This document shows positions 1-5,685 of a stretch of DNA of 7,251 nt, in pieces. This DNA comes from Deltaproteobacteria bacterium (GTDB lineage Bacteria; Desulfobacterota; Binatia; UBA9968), in NCBI GenBank assembly GCA_021323355.1, contig JAJONK010000119.1:1-7251 (forward strand), given 5' to 3'. Position numbers and translations under genes: made by a program. Each line of letters starts with the position of its first letter. Position 1 is the stretch's first letter. A model generated the notes under the pieces. It was given only the letters and a program-made list of their open reading frames with translations, was not told where the DNA came from and made no database searches.

Positions 1-18
1 AACTTACTTTCCGAAAGT

Positions 19-205
19 CTAATCTTCTTTACAGTTGTTTCCCCCTGTTGGTTTCCAAATCTTGTTTCTGGCGGATGCCGGTAGCGCGTCGTCCAGCTTA
101 TTGACGATTGCCGCCCTGTACCAAGTGCCTACAGATGTCCACCGTCATGTTAGTTGAGCTATGGCCTACCTGATCCTTCACATGGTTCAAGGCTCGTGCG
201 TTGTG
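19..205 (-). pseudogene. Tyrosine recombinase (phage-type integrase), C-terminal relic
   Basis: The minus strand encodes the typical end of a phage-type site-specific recombinase. One frame (about 205 to 98) reads LNHVKDQVGHSS followed by TNMTVDICRHLVQGGNRQ, then TAA at 98-100. A second frame, open from about 105 to the TAG at 19-21, continues with VNKLDDALPASARNK and IWKPTGGN. Together they match the family pattern VKxQxGHSSxxMTxDxYxHLxPGxNRxAVxxLD, so a frameshift near 98-110 has split the gene. The GHSS histidine (codon 161-163) is kept. The position of the catalytic tyrosine reads Cys (TGT, codon 131-133), one base from Tyr. The upstream box with the catalytic Arg and HxxR is not recognisable above about 205, so the N-terminal part is lost or scrambled. 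In intact relatives the enzyme catalyses strand exchange for integration or excision; this copy should be inactive. Family assignment is firm; the exact upper boundary is not. Confidence 0.82.
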
Positions 206-408
206 CACTCCCTAGCTAGCTGCAGAACTCGGCCTACTTCGTCTTGAATATCTCACCGGGAATCGCGAAACCTCAATGATCGAAACGCTGAGCTCTTCCA
301 TTAAACAGCTCAAGCAACTCACACCCTGACATAAACATCGGGTGAGCTGCCAAAGATTCGTGAGCTTGTACTGACTCGACGTGCAAGTTTTGCGGCTTCG
401 GTATGCAA
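206..408. other. Gap between two gene relics, no gene assigned
   Basis: Several short open frames exist on the minus strand, but none has a ribosome site or recognisable motif. The stretch may contain the scrambled middle part of the recombinase whose C-terminal end lies at 19-205. I could not find its conserved Arg or HxLRH box in any frame. Confidence 0.4.
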
Positions 409-803
409 TTAAGGTTTAACGAGCCTCCCAGAGATGTCCACGAAAATGCGAGCTTCCGCATTACCATTGTGTTCGGGCTGCAGTCACTACAATTTGGCTA
501 TCGGGTCTGCATAAAGCAGTACCCATTGACCTCCAAATCTTCTAGCTGGAAAGCAAAATCTGAAATAGTCGAGGTTCCGCTTGTGACAATCGGGTAAATG
601 CCTGGGACGGAGTTCATGTAGACTTCAAGCGATACAAAGAGAGTTTGATTCTGCTGCACAAAACCATTTACGCCGACAAACTCCACAACAAAAGCCTATC
701 CTTAGCTATCTTCAGCTATCTTCTTCGGTAACTGAATGTCTTTTGTCTCTTCGCCGTCTGCAAGGTTTATAACTCCGCCTACTTGAAATGGCTTTCCACT
801 CAT
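409..803 (-). pseudogene. Broken gene of unknown function, two in-frame stops plus frameshifts
   Basis: An ATG at 801-803 follows an AGGAGAG ribosome site (minus strand, six bases away) and opens a frame beginning MSGKPFQVGGVINLADGEE. It meets TAA and TAG two codons apart (about 702-704 and 696-698). The same frame then runs on as AFVVEFVGVNGFVQQ, LFVSLEVYMNSVPG and YPIVTSGTSTISDF to TAG at 498-500. Near that end, another frame gives LLYADP, a third gives DSQIVVTAAR, and a further shift gives GNAEARIFVDISGRLVKP ending at TAA 409-411. The pieces join in order into one beta-rich protein of about 130 residues. The LYADP piece recalls small hypothetical bacterial proteins, from memory only. A 10-bp tandem duplication lies just upstream of the stops. 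Decay is the simplest reading. Alternatives are two separate small genes (33 residues, then a GTG start at 686), readthrough, or sequencing error. Function not recognised. Confidence 0.5.
704..723. repeat. 10-bp perfect tandem duplication
   Basis: AGCTATCTTC occurs twice head to tail (704-713 and 714-723). It lies in the broken gene at 409-803, directly before its two in-frame stops when read on the minus strand. A 10-bp insertion would shift the frame, yet the frames before and after it agree in the present sequence, so if it arose by slippage another indel must compensate. Confidence 0.8.
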
Positions 804-936
804 TGTTGCTCTCTCCTGATTTCTTCAGTGATGAGATATGACGCGGCGTTACTACGGCAAGCCGAGACCGTAGATCTGCAGCGCTGCGGTGCTGCCCCTT
901 GATTCACCCGTAGCCGTTGTGCTAATGACCGCGCCC

Positions 937-1019
937 TCGCTGCGCAGCGACAGCGTTGTGCCGCACCTTTGAGAAGCTATCAAAGGGCGCGCTGCGCCGG
1001 CGAGGCCCAAAACTTTGGG
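937..1019. promoter_or_regulatory. Three stacked inverted repeats ahead of a small membrane protein gene
   Basis: Three dyads lie in 83 bases. TCGCTGCGCAGCGA (937-950) is a perfect 14-bp palindrome. CCTTTGA, a 7-base loop and TCAAAGG (966-986) form a hairpin. CCCAAA-AC-TTTGGG (1006-1019) ends three bases before the ribosome site of the gene starting at 1035. None has a T-tract, so a classical terminator is unlikely. They could be operators or leader RNA structure. A weak -35/-10 pair (TTGTGC at 956-961, TATCAA at 978-983, 16-bp spacer) overlaps the second dyad. The repeats are seen directly; the regulatory role is inferred. Confidence 0.4.
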
Positions 1020-1034
1020 ACAGGAGAAGAACAT

Positions 1035-1148
1035 ATGACGGTACTGTTGAGCTATTTCCTCATTGCAGCGGTCCTAGGCGTCACGGCTTCGGCGCTCATC
1101 GGCTATTTCCTAGCGAATTTAATCGATAGGCGATTCATGAAAAACTGA
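1035..1148 (+). CDS. Small single-helix membrane protein, 37 residues, unknown function
   Basis: ATG at 1035 follows AGGAGA (1022-1027) with a 7-base gap, an excellent ribosome site. The peptide starts MTVLLSYFLIAAVLG, continues VTASALIGYFLANL and ends IDRRFMKN before TGA. Residues 4-30 form one hydrophobic stretch with small residues (A, G, S). It is followed by a basic tail (RR, K), so the positive-inside rule places the C-terminus in the cytoplasm. There is no Cys lipobox and no clear signal-peptidase site, which points to a membrane-embedded micropeptide and not a secreted protein. The gene for another membrane protein begins 100 bases downstream on the same strand, so the two may be co-transcribed. 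I recognise no family. The case rests on the ribosome site plus hydrophobicity; a chance ORF in this decayed region is possible. Confidence 0.5.
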   Translation: MTVLLSYFLIAAVLGVTASALIGYFLANLIDRRFMKN

Positions 1149-1248
1149 AAAGTCGAAAATCGGTCACTCCTCGATAAGAGAGAACTTTGTGATCAAAACC
1201 GTCTCTTTTCGTTCGCCTCAGGGTGTCAGTCAGGAGGAGGTTACTTCG

Positions 1249-1650
1249 ATGGTATCTGACGTGATGGTTGCAGCGGCATTCGTTGTTGTATCTGTGGCGG
1301 TCCTTGCTTGTTTCTCTGTGAAGCACGTTCTCACCTGGTTGAAGAAGCCGCACCGGCGATTCCTACCGTTCCCCGGCTCCATGATCCTTTCACGCCATCG
1401 CTTTAGAGAAACTGTCCGCCCTCACTCGCATGCTGGGCGAAACCTTGACCATTTAGCTGCGCGCCGAAGAGCTGGAAGCTTGAAGTGGTCCGCACTTTTT
1501 CGGCACATTTGGTCCAACCATAAGGAAGACGCGTTAATCATCTCAGCAGCAATTATCACTCTGATAGCGTCATCCGTTTGGTGCATACGAAATGAGGAGG
1601 CTTTAGCTAACCTGCTCCTCCCGCGCAGCAATGTAATCAACCATTCATAG
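1249..1650 (+). CDS. Hypothetical protein with two predicted membrane helices
   Basis: The frame is open from a GTG at 1189, but ATG 1249 is preferred because AGGAGGAGG (1232-1240) sits 8 bases before it; the GTG has only a poor AGAG-type site. The 133-residue product has a hydrophobic segment at about 4-24 (AAAFVVVSVAVLACF), then a basic stretch (KKPHRR, about 36-41). A second hydrophobic segment lies at about 95-113 (ALIISAAIITLIASSVW). The N-terminal helix ends in a positive region, so the linker of about 70 residues is predicted cytoplasmic. That linker is rich in Arg and His and looks unlike normal protein. In the +1 frame the same DNA (1391-1483) encodes a helical stretch, ALEKLSALTRMLGETL, so a pair of frameshifts in the middle is possible. 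The small membrane protein gene at 1035 lies just upstream. No family recognised. Confidence 0.45.
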   Translation: MVSDVMVAAAFVVVSVAVLACFSVKHVLTWLKKPHRRFLPFPGSMILSRHRFRETVRPHSHAGRNLDHLAARRRAGSLKWSALFRHIWSNHKEDALIISAAIITLIASSVWCIRNEEALANLLLPRSNVINHS

Positions 1651-2090
1651 GTGGCGTACTACCGCCGGGTGGAATCTCGAAACATACGCCGACGGCAGGC
1701 GCGGCCGGCTCCAGTTTGTCGAACCGATATACGCGTACGCCGTCCAACAGCTATCTGGGGGTGGACTCGCTCTATGATTAGTTCGACAGCAAGCCTTGCT
1801 TTCCTCGAAAGAATTCGACTGGGGTGATGCTGTTGTCACTGCGAGCGAACGTTTCACCGATTGATTCCGAGGAGATGAGCGTACCCATTGGCACGGGGGA
1901 ACACCGCGGCAGTGGGCGGTTAGACTCACTGACTCGAGTGAGGACGCATGTGTCGCTCCTGGAGATCTCAGCAGGTAATGTGAGTGGGCCACGACCCAGT
2001 GATCCGCACTCACTTGCCACAGCGGAAAGAGGCTGGCGTCGGTGCTGAATCGCCTATGAGAAATGAGGGCTATTCTTGTCCGTCTAGGGG
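1651..2090. other. 440-base stretch without an assignable gene
   Basis: Overlapping frames are open on both strands, up to about 120 codons, as expected by chance in GC-rich DNA. None has a convincing ribosome site or motif. One plus-strand frame reads protein-like across several stops (for example YADGRRGRLQFVEPIYAYA, a stop at 1775-1777, then KEFDWGDAVVTASERF), which could be another gene relic. A small hairpin, CTCACT-N6-AGTGAG, lies at 1925-1942. I see no terminator for either flanking gene. Confidence 0.4.
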
Positions 2091-2453
2091 TTAATATTCT
2101 TGCTGGCGCTTTATGCGCTGAAGCTCTAAGCGTTGACGCTCGACTTCAGCCTGGTTTGCTTGGATTTGTTGCTGTTGCTGCTGGTTGATGTTTTCTTGAC
2201 CCTGGAGCTGATCGCCCACCAAGGCTCCCGCACCTAGTCCCAGAACTCCGCCAATTGCTGCTCCGGCACCGGGTCGGCCAACCGCACTTCCAATAAGCGC
2301 TCCAGCGCCTGCGCCTCCCACAGCCCCAATTCCTGCACCTTTTTCCCGGGTAGTGAGCGATCCGCCAGCACAACCACTTAGACCAAACAAGACGACTAGG
2401 CCAATAACGAACAGCAATGAATTGCGACCAGTGATCGGTTTAGATTTCTTCAT
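2091..2453 (-). CDS. Glycine-zipper outer-membrane lipoprotein
   Basis: The product has 120 residues. A basic N-terminus (MKKSKPITGR) and hydrophobic core (LLFVIGLVVLFG) lead to the lipobox L25-S26-G27-C28. Cys28 is the predicted lipidation site; Ala at +2 (no Asp) predicts sorting to the outer membrane. Residues 39-80 form a glycine-zipper region of GxGAxxG repeats (GAGIGAVGGAGAGALIG and a second copy, GAGAAIGGVLGLGAGALVG), which can form packed membrane-associated helices. The tail (82-120) is Gln/Glu/Arg-rich with a run of Q, probably a coiled coil. Such proteins are common single-copy envelope lipoproteins in Gram-negative bacteria, related to the YMGG/SlyB-type glycine-zipper families; the exact role is unknown. 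ATG at 2453 has only a weak AAGAAG site, but the signal sequence fixes the start. It has no obvious operon partner. Confidence 0.87.
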   Translation of the reverse strand: MKKSKPITGRNSLLFVIGLVVLFGLSGCAGGSLTTREKGAGIGAVGGAGAGALIGSAVGRPGAGAAIGGVLGLGAGALVGDQLQGQENINQQQQQQIQANQAEVERQRLELQRIKRQQEY

Positions 2454-2645
2454 GCTTCTTAGGACGGCTCCTTTTTACGATTTGTGATAAATAGGGATTG
2501 CGCTTTAGCGGCGCTTCCATGTGATTCTGCAATAAATGCACCAGTGAGACCCCACCCATTAGGCCCGTGCAGGAAACTCTCCAGCGACGCGCAAATGACA
2601 GAACTCGACAAAAGCAAACCTTCGTGATGCACAAACGAACTTTAG

Positions 2646-2843
2646 AAGATTGATCAGCTAGAACGCGCTTGGAAAGCAGCAGACGATCTGCCTGCTTCTC
2701 ATCGCTGGTGACTTTCCTGATTATTCGGAAGTGATACCCAAAGGGAATCAGACATTGCTAGTATCGAGCACGACGAATTTTCGCAAGCTCTCCGGCGGGT
2801 TCGATTAACTCATGCGAACGTCGAAAGGCATCGGGTTCTTTAA
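2646..2843 (+). pseudogene. Possible gene relic with two in-frame stops
   Basis: A single plus-strand frame reads KIDQLERAWKAADDLPASHRW, TGA (2709-2711), LS, TGA (2718-2720), then LFGSDTQRESDIASIE and HDEFSQALRRVRLTHANVER before TAA at 2841-2843. Both parts look like amphipathic helical protein and share a frame, which suggests one gene inactivated by stops. A stop (TAG 2643-2645) closes the frame upstream and no start or ribosome site is visible, so the N-terminal part is missing. The opposite strand has an open frame (2758-2985) over part of it that overlaps the metallothionein gene and looks less like protein. I do not recognise a family; a chance pattern cannot be excluded. Confidence 0.3.
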
Positions 2844-2889
2844 ATGAGAAATGAAAGTGCTCTGTTGCGGCAATCTCTAAGGCACTTCC

Positions 2890-2907
2890 GGAGCTATCTT
2901 TAGCTCC
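2890..2907 (-). terminator. Hairpin 30 bases after the metallothionein gene
   Basis: On the minus strand GGAGCTA, loop AAGA and TAGCTCC form a perfect 7-bp stem with a 4-base loop, extendable by two pairs past one mismatch. It begins about 30 bases after the stop of the metallothionein gene. No U-tract follows, so it may act as an RNA 3' stabiliser or a poor or factor-dependent terminator. Confidence 0.35.
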
Positions 2908-2936
2908 TGACCGACTTTCGACCAACAGGGATTGGC

Positions 2937-3113
2937 TCAGCGAGTCATCCCTGCTGTCTCGCAATCCGGATGGCCGCACACACACTGGCCCGACCGCGCC
3001 GTGCCAGCCTGTGCACAGTGATCACTGCAGTAATTTTCATTTCCTCGTGAGACGCCGTGTCCGTGCTCGATCTTACAGGCGCAGCCAGCGTGCGCGCAGT
3101 TCTGGTCTGCCAT
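2937..3113 (-). CDS. Prokaryotic metallothionein (SmtA/BmtA-like)
   Basis: A 58-residue Cys/His-rich protein. The ATG at 3113 has a strong ribosome site, AAGGAG (3126-3121), with a 7-base gap. It contains 8 Cys (6, 11, 13, 29, 33, 44, 46, 51) and 5 His (8, 17, 19, 32, 48). The order matches the bacterial metallothionein family: N-terminal CAHAGCACKI (C-x-H-x2-C-x-C), central NYCSDHCA (YCSxxCA, the small zinc-finger-like part) and C-terminal CVCGHPDCE (C-x-C-x-H-x2-C). Synechococcus SmtA has 9 Cys and two His ligands; here His8 and His48 probably replace Cys positions. Family members bind about four Zn(II) or Cd(II) ions in a cytoplasmic cluster for metal storage and detoxification. No SmtB/ArsR-type repressor gene is nearby, but a 7-bp inverted repeat surrounds a possible -35 box about 100 bases upstream. 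Family call is confident; metal preference is not readable. Confidence 0.88.
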   Translation of the reverse strand: MADQNCAHAGCACKIEHGHGVSRGNENYCSDHCAQAGTARSGQCVCGHPDCETAGMTR

Positions 3114-3201
3114 AGTCTTGCTCCTTTTTACAACGAGATTGCGGGATCTCTTTGGCCGGTTTGCAAGTGGGCCTCCTTACGCGATTCGTTGTTAATGTCG
3201 A

Positions 3202-3224
3202 AACGCTGGGAAGTCAACAGCGTT
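3202..3224 (-). promoter_or_regulatory. Candidate operator/promoter of the metallothionein gene
   Basis: A perfect inverted repeat, AACGCTG-N9-CAGCGTT (3202-3208 and 3218-3224), encloses TTGACT on the minus strand (3217-3212), a 5/6 match to a sigma70 -35 box. With a 17-base spacer the -10 would be TAACAA (3194-3189), only 3/6. Transcription would then start about 70 bases before the metallothionein ATG. The dyad is unlike the SmtB 12-2-12 operator. Dyad and -35 are seen; the role is inferred. Confidence 0.35.
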
Positions 3225-3431
3225 GAAGTTCCGTTCCAGTCATAATCGATACTGGCTGCGGTAAGAAACCTCGGGTACTGGTCCGAGCTGTGCAAGACGG
3301 ACAATTCGCCCGACCGCTCACTTGATTTCGGCTGATCTTATGGACACATGTTGGGCTCTGAATGAGGATGCAACGCGATGATTCCGATTGAAGCTCACCA
3401 ATTGCTACCGTACCTCGCTCGTACCGGGTGC

Positions 3432-3460
3432 GTGACTCACGCAAAAAGCTATGCTATATA
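3432..3460 (+). promoter_or_regulatory. Candidate sigma70 promoter with extended -10
   Basis: GTGACT (3432-3437, 4/6 to TTGACA), a 17-base spacer, then TATATA (3455-3460) preceded by TGC, an extended -10 motif. It lies 40 bases before the ATG at 3500, giving a short leader that contains the AGGAGG site. Confidence 0.4.
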
Positions 3461-3499
3461 CCCCGCGCATTTTTACTCGTACAGCATCCAGGAGGCAAA

Positions 3500-3703
3500 A
3501 TGAGCAAGGACAAATTAGAGCAATCGCAATCCAATGAACGCCATAGTTCTTATGCTTTTGAAGCGTTTCAGAAGTTCATCGACAGCCACTTGGTGGGAGG
3601 GCACGATGTTCGTATGTTCTTAGATCCGAACGGTAATTCGTATTCTATTCTGTGCGTGACTTGTGACCCTCGGCTCACGGAGGTAGTGACAACACGCCAC
3701 TGA
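3500..3703 (+). CDS. Small soluble hypothetical protein, 67 residues
   Basis: ATG 3500 was chosen over an upstream in-frame GTG (3428) because AGGAGG (3490-3495) precedes it by four bases and a good promoter candidate lies at 3432-3460, inside the longer version. The protein starts MSKDKLEQSQSNERHSSYAF with a polar, probably disordered segment. A helix-like region (FEAFQKFIDSHLVGGHDV, about 20-37) and a strand-like part (RMFLDPNGNSYSILCVTCDP, about 38-57) follow. Two Cys are spaced C-x2-C near the end, too few for a metal finger on their own. There is no signal peptide or membrane segment, so it is cytoplasmic. It diverges from the metallothionein gene and has no close neighbour downstream on its strand. 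I do not recognise a family; the coding call rests on RBS, promoter and composition. Confidence 0.55.
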   Translation: MSKDKLEQSQSNERHSSYAFEAFQKFIDSHLVGGHDVRMFLDPNGNSYSILCVTCDPRLTEVVTTRH

Positions 3704-3903
3704 AACAATTTCGAGCAACTTTAGCGCTCGGGACCATGCGCGATGCGGTTATCACAGCTCGCTTTCCTAGCGCGTTTTTGCCCGAGGCTTACGATGGGTA
3801 TTATCGATGACGCAACATAGTAGATCGCGGCCGGTTCGCCTGAAGACTTTTTCGGCATATTAAGAGTGGCCCCGATTTTTCTACCGTTGACCTGAACGTA
3901 TTC
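3704..3903. other. Convergent intergenic region
   Basis: These 200 bases separate the ends of two converging genes. A 5-bp hairpin, CGAGC-N9-GCTCG (from about 3712), follows the 67-residue gene but lacks a T-tract. I found no clear bidirectional terminator and no gene. Confidence 0.4.
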
Positions 3904-5685
3904 TTACTTCCGCGCCGCCAACGACATCTCCTCGATCAAAGTCGGTAAATACGCTGCGACCAACGCGGGCGTTCCCTTGCGCACCTGTTCCAATCCTCGT
4001 TTGAGCGCCGGGCCGACCTCATCCGGTTCACGCACAGTCACGCCGTAACAGTTGGCGGACTCGGCGAGTTTGGCAAAGTCGGGCGGCGGATCGAATACGC
4101 CGCCTTCAAAATTCTCCGTGCGCACTGCGACGCCGCTCGGATAGGTTCTGCGGAGGCCATTGGTTCCCGTGCTGTAGGAGCGGTTGACGAATACCAGTGT
4201 GAGAAAAGGCGCTTTGTAATGAGCGGCAGTCCACAATGCCGGCATTGGCGTGCCAAACATAAAGTATCCGTCGCCGGTTGCCAGGATGACATCACGTTCC
4301 GGTGCTGCGAGCTTGGCTCCCAACGCCGCGCCGGCGCCCCAGCCGCCGGATGATCCGCCGCTCGCGAAGTAGGTGCCGGCTTGAGTTCTCCCGTGATGCG
4401 CGCAGACGAAATCCGAGTTGCTGATGGAATCATCGAGCACGATGGCGTTCAGTTCGAGAATCTTTCCCAGTTGATAGGCGACCCAGAGCGGGTGCATCGG
4501 TTTGCGCCGTCCGGCTGCGATGGCGGCTTGCTCGTTGTTGTGGTTTATTTCGCGCTTGCTTGCCTCTAATCGCTCGCGTCGTTCGGCTATTCGGCTCATG
4601 TCGCTTTTCGACAGGAGAGCAGTTGCCGCTTCATAGATGGCGCGGGCCGCGGTCGTTGCGGTCACCGGAAGCCAGAGGTCGGCCTGGAAGTCCATGGTCT
4701 TGTACGCCGACATCACCGGATCGGCATCGGCCCAGATAACTTTAGTGCCGGGTCGTGGCGCGCTAGTAGGCGTGGTGTAAGCCACCAGCGCTTCGAGCAT
4801 CAGCAACGCATCGGCATCTTTGAGCTCCGGTCCGGTGCCGTAAAGCGGGTGAGTGCTCGGAAAGTTCAGTCGGTCTATGCGGTCGCAATCCACTACCGGC
4901 AATGCGAGTAACTCGGCGAGCCGAACAGTTTCGGCAACTGCTTCAGGATTGCGTCCGCCAGTAGCGCAGCAGATGAGCGGATTGCGCGCTTCAATGAGCC
5001 ACTGCGCCGCCCGTCTGGCATCGGTGGGATCGGGCCACACCGGCCGCGCAACGCCAAGCTCATCGCGCGTCGGGAAGTATGTCTTGCCGGGAATCTTCAT
5101 CATTGCCGTTTCGCGCGGCGCGGCAAGATAGACCGGGCCTTTGGGCTCGCTCATGGCGACCTGCAACAAGCGGCTGATCATGAATCCTGGATTGTCCTGA
5201 TGCTCCAGGCGATGATCGATCTTAGTGTATTGCCTGACGATGCCGCCCTGATCGCGTGGCTCTTGGACCCATTGCACGGGACTGTTGCGCGCGCCGGTCA
5301 TCGAGCCGGCATAAGCCCGCGGTCCTGTTCCGGCGGTGATCAGCACGGGGTAATTACCGCGCCAGGCGGTATGGATCGCGCCGCCATAATTCAATGTTCC
5401 AACATCGACGTGCACTGCAGTGGCTGCCGGCTGGTTTCTGATCATCGCGCTGCCGAGAGCAGCGTTAAGCGCCACGCTCTCGTGCGGCACCGTAATTAAC
5501 TTGGGCGCGGGCCAATCTCTCTCCTGCGCTTTGGCGATACTTTCCTGCCAGAAAGCGATCTCGGAACCGGAAACAAAGAACAGATGGTCGATTCCGCCAA
5601 GCTTCATCGCCTGGACCATGGCGTCAGACCATTCATCGCCGGGATATTCGCTCCAGCGTGCATCGTGGGAAATTGCGTCTGCCAT
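3904..5685 (-). CDS. Thiamine-diphosphate-dependent enzyme, acetolactate-synthase-like
   Basis: The 593-residue protein has the usual length and three-domain order of the acetolactate synthase / benzoylformate decarboxylase family. The PYR domain (about 15-180) carries the catalytic Glu69 in VPHESVALNAALG, which activates the ThDP C2. A central Rossmann-like domain (about 215-345) follows. The PP domain (about 395-575) carries the ThDP/Mg motif G471-D472-G473, ending at Asn501 in LVFVNRSYSTGTNG; the usual NN reads VN. Family members decarboxylate 2-oxoacids or ligate their acyl units in the cytoplasm. The substrate is not readable, and true biosynthetic acetolactate synthase is doubtful because no small regulatory subunit gene adjoins. 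ATG 5685 is preferred, with AAGGAGAG (5701-5694) upstream; a TTG three bases earlier is equally well spaced. It is divergent from a substrate-binding protein gene, a pairing that may reflect joint use of an imported compound. Confidence 0.9.
   Translation of the reverse strand: MADAISHDARWSEYPGDEWSDAMVQAMKLGGIDHLFFVSGSEIAFWQESIAKAQERDWPAPKLITVPHESVALNAALGSAMIRNQPAATAVHVDVGTLNYGGAIHTAWRGNYPVLITAGTGPRAYAGSMTGARNSPVQWVQEPRDQGGIVRQYTKIDHRLEHQDNPGFMISRLLQVAMSEPKGPVYLAAPRETAMMKIPGKTYFPTRDELGVARPVWPDPTDARRAAQWLIEARNPLICCATGGRNPEAVAETVRLAELLALPVVDCDRIDRLNFPSTHPLYGTGPELKDADALLMLEALVAYTTPTSAPRPGTKVIWADADPVMSAYKTMDFQADLWLPVTATTAARAIYEAATALLSKSDMSRIAERRERLEASKREINHNNEQAAIAAGRRKPMHPLWVAYQLGKILELNAIVLDDSISNSDFVCAHHGRTQAGTYFASGGSSGGWGAGAALGAKLAAPERDVILATGDGYFMFGTPMPALWTAAHYKAPFLTLVFVNRSYSTGTNGLRRTYPSGVAVRTENFEGGVFDPPPDFAKLAESANCYGVTVREPDEVGPALKRGLEQVRKGTPALVAAYLPTLIEEMSLAARK

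Larger units (their letters stand above)
3114..3499. other. Divergent intergenic region between metallothionein and a small ORF
   Basis: This 386-base interval holds the candidate metallothionein operator (3202-3224), a small CTCGG-N8-CCGAG hairpin (3270-3287) and the candidate promoter for the gene at 3500. A plus-strand frame at 3057-3245 runs antisense to the metallothionein and is a shadow. A 41-codon frame (3378-3503) ends in an ATGA overlap with the next gene, but it runs through the better promoter candidate. Confidence 0.4.

Noticed and set aside
1..300. tRNA gene or att site next to the recombinase relic
   Set aside because: I looked for a cloverleaf and a TTCGANTC-type T-arm on both strands and found none in the window.
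1690..1970. Protein-like plus-strand frame crossing several stops, or a minus-strand GVRVYRFDKLEP-type piece
   Set aside because: Both strands give equally plausible short pieces, so no direction or family can be supported.
1645..2020. Overlapping minus-strand frames of 122 and 80 codons
   Set aside because: They overlap each other in different frames, lack RBS and motifs, and look like chance openness in GC-rich DNA.
1824..2048. 74-codon plus-strand frame starting GTG-ATG
   Set aside because: No Shine-Dalgarno site, no recognisable composition, and two minus-strand frames cover the same bases.
2758..2985. 75-codon minus-strand frame overlapping the end of the metallothionein gene
   Set aside because: GTG start inside another gene, no ribosome site, no motif. 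A plus-strand relic explains part of the region at least as well.
3057..3245. 62-codon plus-strand frame antisense to the metallothionein gene
   Set aside because: It starts with GTG without a ribosome site, and the opposite strand carries a clear family match with a strong RBS.
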